The position numbers were made by a program, and so were the translations under genes. From the NCBI GenBank assembly GCA_009731375.1, contig BJOX01000199.1:479706-506358 (forward strand): a stretch of DNA of 26,653 bases. The letters are read 5' to 3'. Below, in pieces: positions 1 through 8,880 of the stretch. This stretch comes from Paulinella micropora. Its lineage: Eukaryota; Cercozoa; Imbricatea; Euglyphida. The notes beneath the pieces were generated by a model. It was not told where the DNA came from and ran no database searches. It was given only the letters and a program-made list of their open reading frames with translations. Position 1 is the stretch's first letter; every line of letters begins with the position of its first letter.

Positions 1-56
<56 letters not shown>
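1..56. repeat. (TTA)n microsatellite
   Basis: A pure TTA/ATT trinucleotide run opens the window and continues to its left edge, so its full length is unknown. The following 57-240 is AT-rich and shows no coding signal. Confidence 0.97.
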
Positions 57-241
57 TTATTTTCATATTTTTAATCTAAGTCATTTTATTTTAATACTTT
101 AATATTTTGATAATTTCTCATTACCTTTAATAACTTGAGACGTAGGTCACCATCTAGTTAAATCAATAGCTCTTGAGCTAACGATTTGTATGGATCGACC
201 AGAGGTTAAATTGTTAACTTCGTTAAACCGAAGGCCTAGGC

Positions 242-263
242 CTAGTAGTAGTAGTAGTAGTAA

Positions 264-328
<65 letters not shown>

Positions 329-420
329 GGAGGAGGAGGAGGAGGAGGAGTTGTAGGAGGAGGAGGAGGAGGAGGAGTTGTAGGAGGAGGAGGAGGAGGA
401 GGAGGAGAAAGAAAGAAAGA
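242..420. repeat. Compound microsatellite (TAG)n-(AGG)n-(GAAA)n
   Basis: Successive runs of TAG/AGT, then AGG, then GAAA. The AGG part has a higher-order period of 27 bp, marked by TTG interruptions at 351-353 and 378-380. All frames here give only homopolymeric peptides (Ser, Arg, Val/Gly, Leu, Pro/Thr), which are artefacts of the repeat. From 421 to 683 I see no recognised element; it is probably the promoter and 5' untranslated region of the gene starting at 684. Confidence 0.95.
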
Positions 421-683
421 TTTAGCATATCTCACGAAGAAAACAATTTACAAATATTACGCAAAGTACGGCTTCAAAATCTTCAACGAAATAGCCAAAA
501 TATCCTCTTGTGCCAGTTCTAAGTGTGCGGTAGTGTACGTTGGAGGAGGTCTGCTTTTACCGTAGACTGCGGGTGAAAATCAAATTCTCGCTTGCACTCT
601 TTTTGGCAGTGGGTTGAAAAAGGGAGGGAAAAGGGGAACAACACAAACACACGGAGAGGAAGGCGGCTGTGAGTACTGTTGCG

Positions 684-3600
684 ATGTTCTCTCGGGCGGT
701 GCAGAAGGAGGCTTTCATCGTGTTGGGGGATAAGCAACAGGTACCTGCCCATCAAAAGCAAGAAAACATCTCAAGCCGCTCCCAGGTTCTCCTTGAGGAC
801 CAGCTGAAGCAAACTAACGGAAGTGCAGTAGTGCAACCAACTGTCGATCCCACCAAGCAAGGTCTTCCCTTGAATTTCGTTAATGATCTCTGATAAAAGT
901 CTGATTTTCTTTTTTTTCATCCTAATGTTTCATATTTATGGATAGATTCGGCACTTCCCAAAAGCAAAAGCTGTACTTCTACGCCAGAGGTGCGTTATGA
1001 TATAGCTTTTTTGACAGGCGCGTAGGACTTTGGAAATTGATAGGTGAAGTCAAACGGACCTCATGATCGCAGCCAGTACAAAACCCCTCCCAATTCAAAG
1101 AATTCCAAGTATGTACTCCCCGTGAACCCAAGCTGCTTTCAGCCAAGTCTCATTCTTCCCTTGACGTGTGAGCAGGCAGCCTGGCACCTCTATCGAACCC
1201 CGTCGCTTCTCGGTCTTCGATGATCTGGGTGGAGACCCAGAGATTATCGACACTACCTCCAACATCGGTCGAATCTTGATTCGTTGTTGATTCGTAATTA
1301 TTTGAGCGTTACCGATCTTTTTGATTCGTTGATTCGTATTATTGAACGTTACCGATCTTTTTGTTTGCAGAGTTGAGGAACCTAATGCTGGAAGTTGGAG
1401 AGACTATGCAAGAAAAGTTGGATATGCAAGAAGAGAAGGTGCAGCAGCTTCTCGCGATGGCCAAAGAACACAATCTTCAGACTCTGAAGCGAATCGAAGC
1501 TGTCTCGAACAGTTCCGCTCAGTCCGCCTCCCAGACTACGCAAGCAACCGAGCGTATAACGAGACAGCTGCAATCCATTTCTGAAATGAAGGAGGAAATA
1601 GAACGGGAAGCCGAGATGGTGAAACAGTTGCATACCACCGTTTTTGAATCTTTTAAATCGGAGGTAAGCTCTCTTTTTCAAAATGTAGGCTTTGTTCAAA
1701 TTTTTTTCTTCTTTTTTTTCTTTCCTTCTTTATTTATTTATTTATTTATTTATGTATTTATTTATTATTATTATTATTTTCTTTCGTAGTTGCTGGACAA
1801 GGTCTCGGACTTCGAGAATAAGGTAATCAAATGTTATTGCACTTCCCCTTGGTTTATTTTTTAACGTTGAAAAGAAGAAAAAATGCTTACATTTTTTCAC
1901 TTGGCATTTTGGACAGTCGCATTTTTCAAATTGTTTATCTGGTTGAAGATGAACTTTGATCTGTTCTGTGCTTTAGACCTCAGATTATCTTCAAACAGCA
2001 TTTAAAAAGTCCGAGGAGCAGCTCATGGTCCCTCCTTTACCAAAAAAGCTTTTGTTTCTTGCGTCTCTTTTCCTACCGTGCCCCCAATGCGACAACACAG
2101 ATATCTTACATTTCGCCCGAGCTGTGGCAATTCAGTCGTGTCCTCGTTTGTTGCGTATTCCATCGGTGTACAGGACTCCAGGTCCGAGTTTCAGCGCCTG
2201 CTGGACGCCCTGGCTGACAAATTCAGCAAAGAACAAATGCAAAGATACGACCAACTCAAGCTGGATGTGGACCAGCAGAAGATCAGCATGATTCAGATGC
2301 AAGAGCACCAGCAGAACCTCTTCACACAACAGCACGAACAGCAGAAGCTGATTTTCATGCAGGCGCAGAAGAAGCGTGAAGAGCAGGATGAGTATCACAA
2401 ACAGCTGTTCGCGGATGAGATGCATGCGCGCGAGGAACAACACAAGCACGAGATGGCTGAATATCGCAAATCTGTGGAGACGACACAGGCGGAGGCACGA
2501 GAAGAGGTCCGTAGACAGACCGAAGCCCACAAAGCTGAATTGGTCGCACAACGAAAAGCACTGGAGGTTGCGTTGACCAACGCACATGATGAGCTGAGAA
2601 AGAATGCAGAGCAGCACCGCTCAGACTTGCAGATGCAACGCAAAGCCTTGGAATACACTGTGGTAGAGGCACATGAAGAGATGCGCAAGTTGCGAGGAGA
2701 GATGAAGAGGCAACTACAGGCTCAGCGTGATGGGATGAAGAAGCAACTGCAGGCTCAGCAAATGCAGTTCGATCAGATGCTCAAAGACCACCGAGAAGAG
2801 GTCAGGAAGCAACAAGCCATCATGGAGGAGGACATGGGGCGCTTGAACACCATCCATGCCAGCGAGCAAGAGCAGGCGCGGGAAGCGATGAAGAAGCAAC
2901 ACTTGGGCTTTCAAGACGACTTCATCAAGCAGCAAGATGCGCACGAACAAGTACTGCAGACTATGCGTGATGAAATCAACAAGAAAAATCTAGAACACGA
3001 GGATGAGTTGCACGCCATCGCAGACAGCAACAAGCATCAGCTGCAGGTGCATCAAGAGGAGATGAAGAAGCTGCGAGAGGACATGAAGGTGCAGAACGAT
3101 GTGCATGAGGTACACATGCATACACACACGTACATACAAACATAAACACATACATACATACACAGGCCAACTTGCGCAAACAGCAACAACAGCACGAGAA
3201 GACTTTGGCAGAGCTGAAGAGCCAACACATGGATGAGGTAGCTTCTATCTATCTATCGGGACTAGTGCCCACTCCAGCCCGCTACCCAGTCGCCGATTGG
3301 CGGCGGGGTGGAATTGATGCCTATGTCTTCGGATGTGCAGAGCTGATAGACCAAACATTATCTATCTATCTATCTTACCTGTCTACAGAGGAAGAAAGTG
3401 CAGGACGAGATGGAGACGCTGCGCAGCGGGCATGAAGGTATGTATGTATGTATGCATGTATGTGTAATGTATGTATTGTGTGTATAGACGAGCAGCGCAA
3501 GCTGCAGAAGCAGCACGAGAAAGGGCTGCAATCTCTGCTGGACCACATGCGCAAGCAGCAGCAGCAACACCAGCAGGAGATGACGGCACAGAACGATCGC

Positions 3601-4813
3601 CACCTGCAGGTCTTTCTCTATTGATTTCTTTTCTTCCTTTCCTTTCCGTTCCCTTCTTTCTTTCTGTTCTTTCATTCTTTCTGCCTTTCTTTCTTTCTCT
3701 CTCTATCTCCTTTCTTTCATGTCTTTTCTTCTCTTCTAGGAGATGCAAGTTCAACGAGCAGCCCTTGAGAAGCAGTCAGCGGACTATCTGACGGCCATCA
3801 CCAAACAGCAAGAGCGGCATGAAAGCGAGCAGACCCAGCAGCAGAAAGCCCACCAAGAAGAGCTGACAGCTGTGCGTGAGGTGATCACTACTGACTTTCT
3901 GCATGTTCTACTGCCTCACTACTGCCTTTTTCTGCATGCTCTATCGCCTCCCTGCTGCCTTTTTGCATGCTCCAAGGTGATGGAGAAGCTGTTGCAAGCG
4001 TTGCGGGAGGACATGAAGAAGCAGAACAACGAGCATGGCGCCAACCTGCGACGACAGCAGGTCTATCTATCTATCTATCCATCCATCCATCGATCTTGAT
4101 ATCTATCAGGCGCTGCACGAGGAGACGCAGCAGGCAGCACTCAGAGCCCATCGCGAGGAGCTGCTGGCTGCTCAGCAGAGGGCGGCGGAGGAACTCGCCA
4201 ACGCCAGGAAAGACGCTTACAAAGAGGTCGCTTTTGTGTATGTATGTATGAATGCAAATTGCAGACGCATGCTCGGGCTCATGATTGACGTGTTATCAAA
4301 CGTGCAGGCGCAAGAAATGTTGGAGATCAAGGCGCAATCTTTGGAAGTGAGCAACGCCGAGGCGATCAAGGTGATCGCCTGTGTCCTAATGTACAAAATT
4401 CTCAAACTACTGATTGTTTTGTTGTGCCATTCCCTTGGGCTCTTCAGGCTATTACAGGCAAAATGCGCGAAAAGATCCGAGCCATCGAGACGACTCAAGC
4501 GGAGCAAATCAAGTTGCAGAATGTGGAGTTGAGCAAACAGCAAGCTCGCTTTCAACGTCAGCAGAAACAGCTCCAGACTCTGCAGCAGGTACGTATGTAT
4601 TGTTTGTGTATTGTATGGAATGGAATCTAATGTATGTATGTATGTAGGCACAGAAGCAACAAAAACTGGTCGAGGAGAACGCGCGAGCCAAGGCAAAGGC
4701 AGCAGGTGGATACATACATTTTATACATTCACAGAGACATTCAAATATACATACATAACCATACATACATAGGGATCGAAGCTGAAAACGCGGAAACGAC
4801 ATGGCATTATTGA
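684..4813 (+). CDS. 18-exon coiled-coil protein, about 848 aa, function unknown
   Basis: Exons inferred by eye: 684-861, 946-989, 1073-1108, 1180-1267, 1371-1663, 1790-1822, 1977-2027, 2174-3109, 3166-3237, 3389-3437, 3488-3609, 3740-3880, 3977-4060, 4110-4226, 4308-4370, 4448-4588, 4648-4705, 4773-4813. All introns are GT-AG and all 17 junctions keep one frame, giving 2547 nt with TGA at 4811-4813. The first in-frame ATG is 684; I see no earlier ATG after 600. Residues 1-115 (exons 1-4) look non-helical and are less certain; the donors at 862 and 1268 are weak. From about residue 116 to 835 the product is almost all Gln/Lys/Glu/His/Met-rich helix, predicted coiled coil. It has a 29-residue repeat at about 360-417 and 11-residue repeats at about 418-439. 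No transmembrane segment or signal peptide is visible. I do not recognise a family. A structural or scaffold role would only be inferred from composition. Confidence 0.8.
1286..1362 (+). repeat. Tandem duplication inside intron 4
   Basis: Two imperfect copies, starting at 1286 and 1328 with a 42-bp period, each running from GTTGATTCGT to ACCGATCTTTTT. The second copy leads directly into the exon 5 acceptor (TTTGCAG at 1364-1370). Confidence 0.8.
1664..1789 (+). repeat. Intron 5 with (TTTA)n/(TTA)n tract
   Basis: The donor is GTAAGC after GAG and the acceptor is TTTCGTAG. The middle is a T-rich stretch with TTTA and TTA repeats at about 1731-1780. Reading through gives only Phe/Tyr/Leu/Ile homopolymer, which supports removal by splicing. 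Confidence 0.85.
3110..3165 (+). repeat. Intron 8, CA/CATA simple repeat
   Basis: A 56-bp intron made mostly of ACAC and CATA units, with donor GTACAC and acceptor TACACAG. It separates the 936-nt exon 8 from exon 9 in phase 0. Confidence 0.8.
3238..3388 (+). repeat. Intron 9, (ATCT)n flanking a unique island
   Basis: The donor is GTAGCT and the acceptor is CTGTCTACAG. Short (CTAT)n runs at about 3246-3259 and 3360-3374 flank a non-repetitive, GC-richer island of about 100 bp. The island shows no coding continuity with the neighbouring exons. It could be a small insertion into a microsatellite. Confidence 0.7.
3438..3487 (+). repeat. Intron 10, (GTAT)n only
   Basis: The 50-bp intron is essentially all GTAT/GTGT units. 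The donor GTATGT and the acceptor GTATAG are themselves repeat units. It is a phase-1 intron between a Gly codon split G|AC-type and the next exon at 3488. Confidence 0.85.
3610..3739 (+). repeat. Intron 11, CTTT-rich pyrimidine tract
   Basis: A 130-bp, almost pure pyrimidine intron (TTTC, CTTT and CTCT units) ending in CTTCTAG. The donor is GTCTTT after CAG. Confidence 0.85.
4061..4109 (+). repeat. Intron 13, (CTAT)n(CCAT)n
   Basis: The 49-bp intron consists of CTAT then CCAT repeats, with donor GTCTAT and acceptor ATCTATCAG. It is in phase 0 between CAG and GCG codons. Confidence 0.8.
4589..4772 (+). repeat. Introns 16 and 17, GTAT and CATA repeats around exon 17
   Basis: Intron 16 (4589-4647) starts GTACGTATGT and ends in (GTAT)n plus AG. 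Intron 17 (4706-4772) is rich in CATA and ends CATACATAG. The 58-nt exon between them (4648-4705) reads in frame into the last exon. Confidence 0.8.
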
Positions 4814-5700
4814 GCAATCCACTGAACGCCTCATTCAACTAATACTTCCTGCACTGGACGTCCTCCGCACAGAAGCACAGAAAAGCGTACATTCAACACT
4901 TAGATCTCATTCCTGCAAACCAAAAAAAAAAAAAAAGAAAGGGAGTCGGAACATTTGAACATTTTTCTTCTTCGAACGTCGCGATTTGAACCTTCGTGGC
5001 GGAGTGCACTTCTCGATGTAGACTCAATTTAGATTTATCTGCTCGTCTCTCGATGTAGACTCAATTTTAGATTTATCTCATTCCTATGAGCTGACGTTTG
5101 TACGTTACCAGTAGCTAGTATTGATCTACCATGGCCCCCAGTAGCATGTATTTTCAACCTTGACCAAGATTTGATTGATTGACTGACTGATTGATTCATT
5201 TATTGGCTGATTGACTGATTGACCTCTACCCTTCCGCAAGTCCCTGTACGCCAACAAAAAACCTATCAACATAGTGGACTCTTCCTTGCTTTTTGTTGTT
5301 GTTTCTGCTTCTTCTTCGCCTTTCCCCCTCTATCGCTTCGTCTCTCTCCTGTAGATTCAACTATCGTACTCATAAGTATGCTCATTTAGTTTACATATCG
5401 CTCCCACTGCCACCCGGACAAAAAAGGAAATCCCTGAAAAGCACACAAAGTTCAAGTCACACCAACCGCGAATCCCAACAATTTGACAAGTAGGCCACTT
5501 CACACACATACACGTCTACACATACAAACCCCAGACGTGTGCAAGCAAGTGGTGGGCATCGTCATGTGTGATGTCAAAGGTTTGCATCGATCAGAGGTTT
5601 GCAGGTGCAGGGGCATAACTTGGGATATTTTTAACATGCAAGGAATGTCCCAGGTGCTGGGGTTGAATTTCTTTGCCACGGTGACAAACTTTTTGTCGGG
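4814..5700. other. Gene-poor downstream region
   Basis: Downstream flank of the coiled-coil gene. It contains a 15-A tract at 4922-4936, a 30/31-bp tandem duplication (5011-5040 and 5048-5078, beginning TCTCGATGTAGACTCAATTT) and TGAT/TGAC tetranucleotides at about 5171-5223. Short plus-strand open stretches at 5293-5493 and 5483-5707 have no recognisable domain and no convincing splice chain, so I do not call them genes. Confidence 0.7.
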
Positions 5701-5845
5701 AGGGTAGTACGATGCATATGTCTTTTCTGTTGTCCCCTTAGAGGCTTTAGAGGCTTCTGTGCACGGTTTAATTTTTTCTCTTTCCTTTTTTGTATAATAA
5801 TGATAATAATGATGATATTAATAATAATAATGATATGAAATGCGC

Positions 5846-5908
5846 GGGGGGGGGGGGGGGNNNNNNNNNNNNNNNNNNNNNNNNNAGGGGGGGGGGGGGG
5901 GGGGGGGG
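5846..5908. repeat. Poly(G) tract interrupted by a 25-N assembly gap
   Basis: G run 5846-5860, then N at 5861-5885, one A, then G run 5887-5908. The gap was placed exactly where sequencing through a homopolymer fails, so the true length is unknown. It is preceded by TAA/TGA-type repeats (about 5796-5836) and followed by AAT repeats and a (CT)n run (about 5989-6009). Confidence 0.95.
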
Positions 5909-6009
5909 ACCCAATTTTTCCCTCTCCACTCAAACCCCCCACCCCCTCCTGCCGACACCTTTCAGGGATGATAAAATAATAATAATAATCTCTCTCTCTC
6001 TCTCTCTCT

Positions 6010-6976
6010 GTTGTGTTGAGACTTGCTCTAGTTACTTTGTGTAGCAGCCATCGTCTGAAACAAGACGCACCCTTAGACACATTACTAATTGGCCATATTA
6101 TACACAACATAAACTTTTAGATACATGTATTATGATAAAACAACTTTATTCAATATTCTGTTGCCAAGGTCTTAGACTTGGTATCAGCTCGTATCACGTG
6201 AATATGCCTACGGGTGTCATTTAGCAAAATCGCTCTATTTCAACCTCTCAGCACTGCCATGAATCATGTTTATAAACATGGGCTACATGGCTTTAGTTCA
6301 AGGTTTCGTAACTCTACACTGAAGTTTCGCGAAAATTCATGAACACAATTCTGAAGTCATCGCTTGAAAACCCAAATCTGCACTCAGGCCAGGGCTTCAA
6401 ATGAAGTTTTCAGTCTGGCCATGTGTAAGCTTCAGATGACTGAGAAAGGCTTCAAATCGAATGGTTTTGCAAGTCGTATGTCCGCGGTCCTGTTTATTTA
6501 GTTATATAGTAAGAGTTTCCCTTTATCTAACTAGCTACCATCAAAGGAATGAATGATAACGACTACTATGTCACGCATAAATTGAGGCGTCGCCTTGTAT
6601 CATCTTTCTGAACTAGTCAGTATTTTTGTCGGTTAAGATCAGAAAGACATTATTTATTGTAAGCCGGGGTGTATATCCACTCAATCCAAACACTCTGAGA
6701 ATAACCTAATCTTCCTTTCAAGTTGCAAAAGAGAGGAAACAAGTATGGTGGGAAAATGTAGGAGACTATCAGAGCCAAGCAAAAAAAAGGAAACAGAGAG
6801 GCATTTCCTTTTGTCCGCCTAACGATAATATTATCTGGCGTAAAAAGTACCGGTTACTTGTCTTAATATTACAGTTTTCAGCCAGCTTAAAGTATATTAA
6901 TATGTAGAGACAGGTATAACAATACCTTGACTTATAGCTAGTCTATAAATATTTAACTGTGTATAGTGTTATATAT
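6010..6976. other. Intergenic DNA, nothing recognised
   Basis: AT-rich sequence without long open frames, RNA genes or clear repeats on either strand. It may contain old mobile-element debris that I cannot identify by eye. Confidence 0.6.
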
Positions 6977-6977
6977 A

Positions 6978-7226
6978 TTGCTGTTGACATTCAAGACAAC
7001 AAAAAAAAATTGATTTTTTCTGTTTTGGTTGGAATTTCAGTTTTAGTTGGATTTTGGGTGAAAATTTGAATTTTTCAAATTAACGGCTATATTCGTCCGC
7101 AAAATATCGTAAATTTTCGCGAAATGTTACCGTTAAATTTGAAAATTTGAATTTTTGTCACAAAAATGAAAAACTGTCACAAAAACTCAAAACTAATTTT
7201 TTTTTTGTCTTGAATGTCAACAGCAA
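6978..7226 (+). mobile_element. MITE copy A, TA-flanked, non-autonomous
   Basis: A 249-bp element beginning TTGCTGTTGACATTCAAGA and ending in the inverted complement, flanked by TA on both sides (6976-6977 and 7227-7228). It is AT-rich, has a central TTTCGCGAAA palindrome and has no coding capacity. TA target duplication and short terminal inverted repeats fit a Tc1/mariner-like MITE; this assignment is inferred, since no autonomous partner lies in the window. It is very similar to copy B at 7571-7837 in the opposite orientation. Confidence 0.88.
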
Positions 7227-7309
7227 TATTATAATATTAATAAGAAAAGTTCACATACTGATTTACCTATTTGCTTCTACAATCTCCCCGTCTTATACGG
7301 GCTGCTGCA

Positions 7310-7942
7310 TTGGACAATTAATTAGACCCTTCCTCCTCAACTACGTCCGTATTGCTGTTTGGTACGTTAGCATTGTTCGTTACGGTTAGTAGTAGTATTC
7401 GTTATTAATACGGCCCGGCCAGTCATTTAGAGTACCTTTTCTGGTACTGGTGGCACTAGCTTTTTATAATTACCTTTATTGCTCATATCAGGCTTTTTCG
7501 TGTATCATTTTCTGAAGTTAATCTTTTGTGTGATGTCAGTTGGAGTGACGGGAACTGTTCAGTATTGTTATTGCTGTTGACATTCAAGAAAACAAATTAG
7601 TTTTTCATTTTTGTGTCAGATTTTCATTTTTGTGACAGTTTTTCATTTTTGTGAAAAATTCAAATTTTCAAATTTAACGGTAACATTTCGCGAAAATTTA
7701 CGATATTTTGCGGACGAATATAGCCGTTAATTTGAAAAATTCAAATTTTCACCCAAAATCAAAATTCCAACCAAAACTGAAATTCCAACCAAAACAGAAA
7801 AATCAATTTTTTTTGTTGTCTTGAATGTCAACAGCAATATATAAATTCGTTTACGCCGGTGGGAAGCAGTCACAGTGGCTGGTAGGAGGGGCGCCCCGAG
7901 TTCCGGTCACCGTTTGCAGAAGTCGTGAGGGTTTTCTCCTAA
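7310..7942 (+). repeat. 5' LTR of copy 1, carrying MITE B
   Basis: Starts TTGGACAATTAATTAGACCC and ends CTCCTAA; the other LTRs run TTGG...CCAA. It aligns to 16490-16836 and 20595-20943. By eye it differs from the 3' LTR at roughly 8-10% of positions plus indels, and by the inserted 267-bp MITE. The exact ends could be off by about 3 bp, since GCA precedes TTGG in all three LTRs. Confidence 0.85.
7571..7837 (-). mobile_element. MITE copy B inserted in the 5' LTR
   Basis: A 267-bp element with the same terminal inverted repeats as copy A but in reverse orientation, flanked by TA at 7569-7570 and 7838-7839. The other two LTRs show the empty site (CAGTATTGTTAAATTCG near 16734-16750; a related sequence near 20850), which proves insertion after the LTR existed. 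Four extra bases (TATA) remain on the right side. Confidence 0.92.
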
Positions 7943-7943
7943 C

Positions 7944-7956
7944 TGGTTATCGAGCC
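7944..7956 (+). promoter_or_regulatory. Candidate primer binding site
   Basis: TGGTTATCGAGCC lies directly after the 5' LTR end. It resembles the initiator-tRNA-Met PBS common in copia elements (TGGTATCAGAGC) but does not match it exactly. The equivalent place in copy 2 (about 20944-20957) reads CGGGTTATGAGCC. The identity of the tRNA is inferred. Confidence 0.55.
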
Positions 7957-8244
7957 TTGGAGCGTGACCTATGCAACTGATCGCAGAGGAGAAGCTTCGT
8001 TAAAGGGGTGAGTGGTCCACCTTAAGTGACCACATTACAGGAAAGTGAGCATTTTCAATTGTGTGGCTACAGCTGATCACTGTAGATACTTCCCACGCTC
8101 TGCTTTGCTGGTGTGCAGTGCAAGGGCAAGGTGGGGCCCCGGGACAGGACAGAGAGCAAGACACAGAAGCTTGCAGTGCGCAGGGAGGGTGAGCCTCCGG
8201 GCCTAAAGTGTGTGATGCTTTTGTCAGCTCGGTGACGTGGCCAG

Positions 8245-8303
8245 TTGTGATTGATTGCAGTGGTAACTGGTGGATTAAGCACCCCTGGCACACGGGACAC
8301 AAC
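8245..8303 (+). repeat. Leader hairpin unit, single degenerate copy
   Basis: Begins TTGTGATTG and ends GGGACACAACA; the arms are partly complementary. It corresponds to the unit present three times in the leader of copy 2 (21241-21470). Confidence 0.6.
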
Positions 8304-8456
8304 AGCTTACCTTGCTAAGTTCTTGTCGCATTCGTACTGCATCATTGCATATACTCCTTGTATTGCTGTAGTGACTTTGTGAGGAGTGAGAGAGAGGTGT
8401 GGTGAGGGAGTGAGCTCTGAAGAACCGTGCATTGGACACGAGGGGAGGAGCGAAAG

Positions 8457-8847
8457 GTAAGTGTTTAGGTGGTTGTACAAAAACAACTACAAACCTAGGT
8501 AGGTTGAAGAACTGACTTTGCAGATAGAGCTGCTAGTAGGTGGAAAGCTATCATAGGTGGTAGCTGAGGTAGCCTCAGTGTAGTTTGAGCAATAGAGTCA
8601 GTGGTAGCACACGTGGTTGAAGAGAGAGAGAGTGAAGGGTGGTGTGGACAAGCAAACACTATTCTGTGTAGTGTGTGTGTGAGTCTGCTCGTAGCCTCTG
8701 TGGAGTTCTCTCTGTGTGGGAGTGTGTGTGGTTGCTTGCTTGTGTCTGTGCCATCAGAACAGCGTAAGCATAGCGTGACCCTATCTCTATTTTGCAAGTA
8801 GAGAGCATAGCTGTGTGCTGTGTGTAAGTGTGTGTGTGTGTGTGCAG
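8457..8847 (+). other. Candidate leader intron of the retrotransposon
   Basis: AAAG|GTAAGT at 8453-8462 is a strong 5' splice site. A (TG)n tract ending TGTGTGCAG at 8846-8847 is a good acceptor. The first usable ATG (8881) lies 33 bp downstream. Splicing would remove 391 bp of leader with no useful reading frame. The same sites occur in copy 2 (21621-22011). This is inferred from consensus only. Confidence 0.45.
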
Positions 8848-8880
8848 CGTGTGTCTGTTCGAGACTGACGGTGGTTATGA

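Noticed and set aside
147-565. Open frames on both strands over the first repeats
   Set aside because: They encode only Leu, Ser/Arg, Pro/Thr or Val/Gly homopolymers from the trinucleotide repeats.
2132-2617. Minus-strand 161-codon frame in exon 8
   Set aside because: Leu-rich shadow of the Gln/Lys/Glu coiled coil on the plus strand.
5293-5707. Two short plus-strand open stretches (66 and 74 codons)
   Set aside because: No domain, no clear splice chain, and composition like the surrounding intergenic DNA.
5631-6110. 159-codon minus-strand frame across the N gap
   Set aside because: Runs through N, poly(C) and dinucleotide repeats; the product is low-complexity.
7147-7389. 80-codon plus-strand frame over the MITE and LTR start
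   Set aside because: Crosses the boundary of two mobile elements and has no protein-like features.
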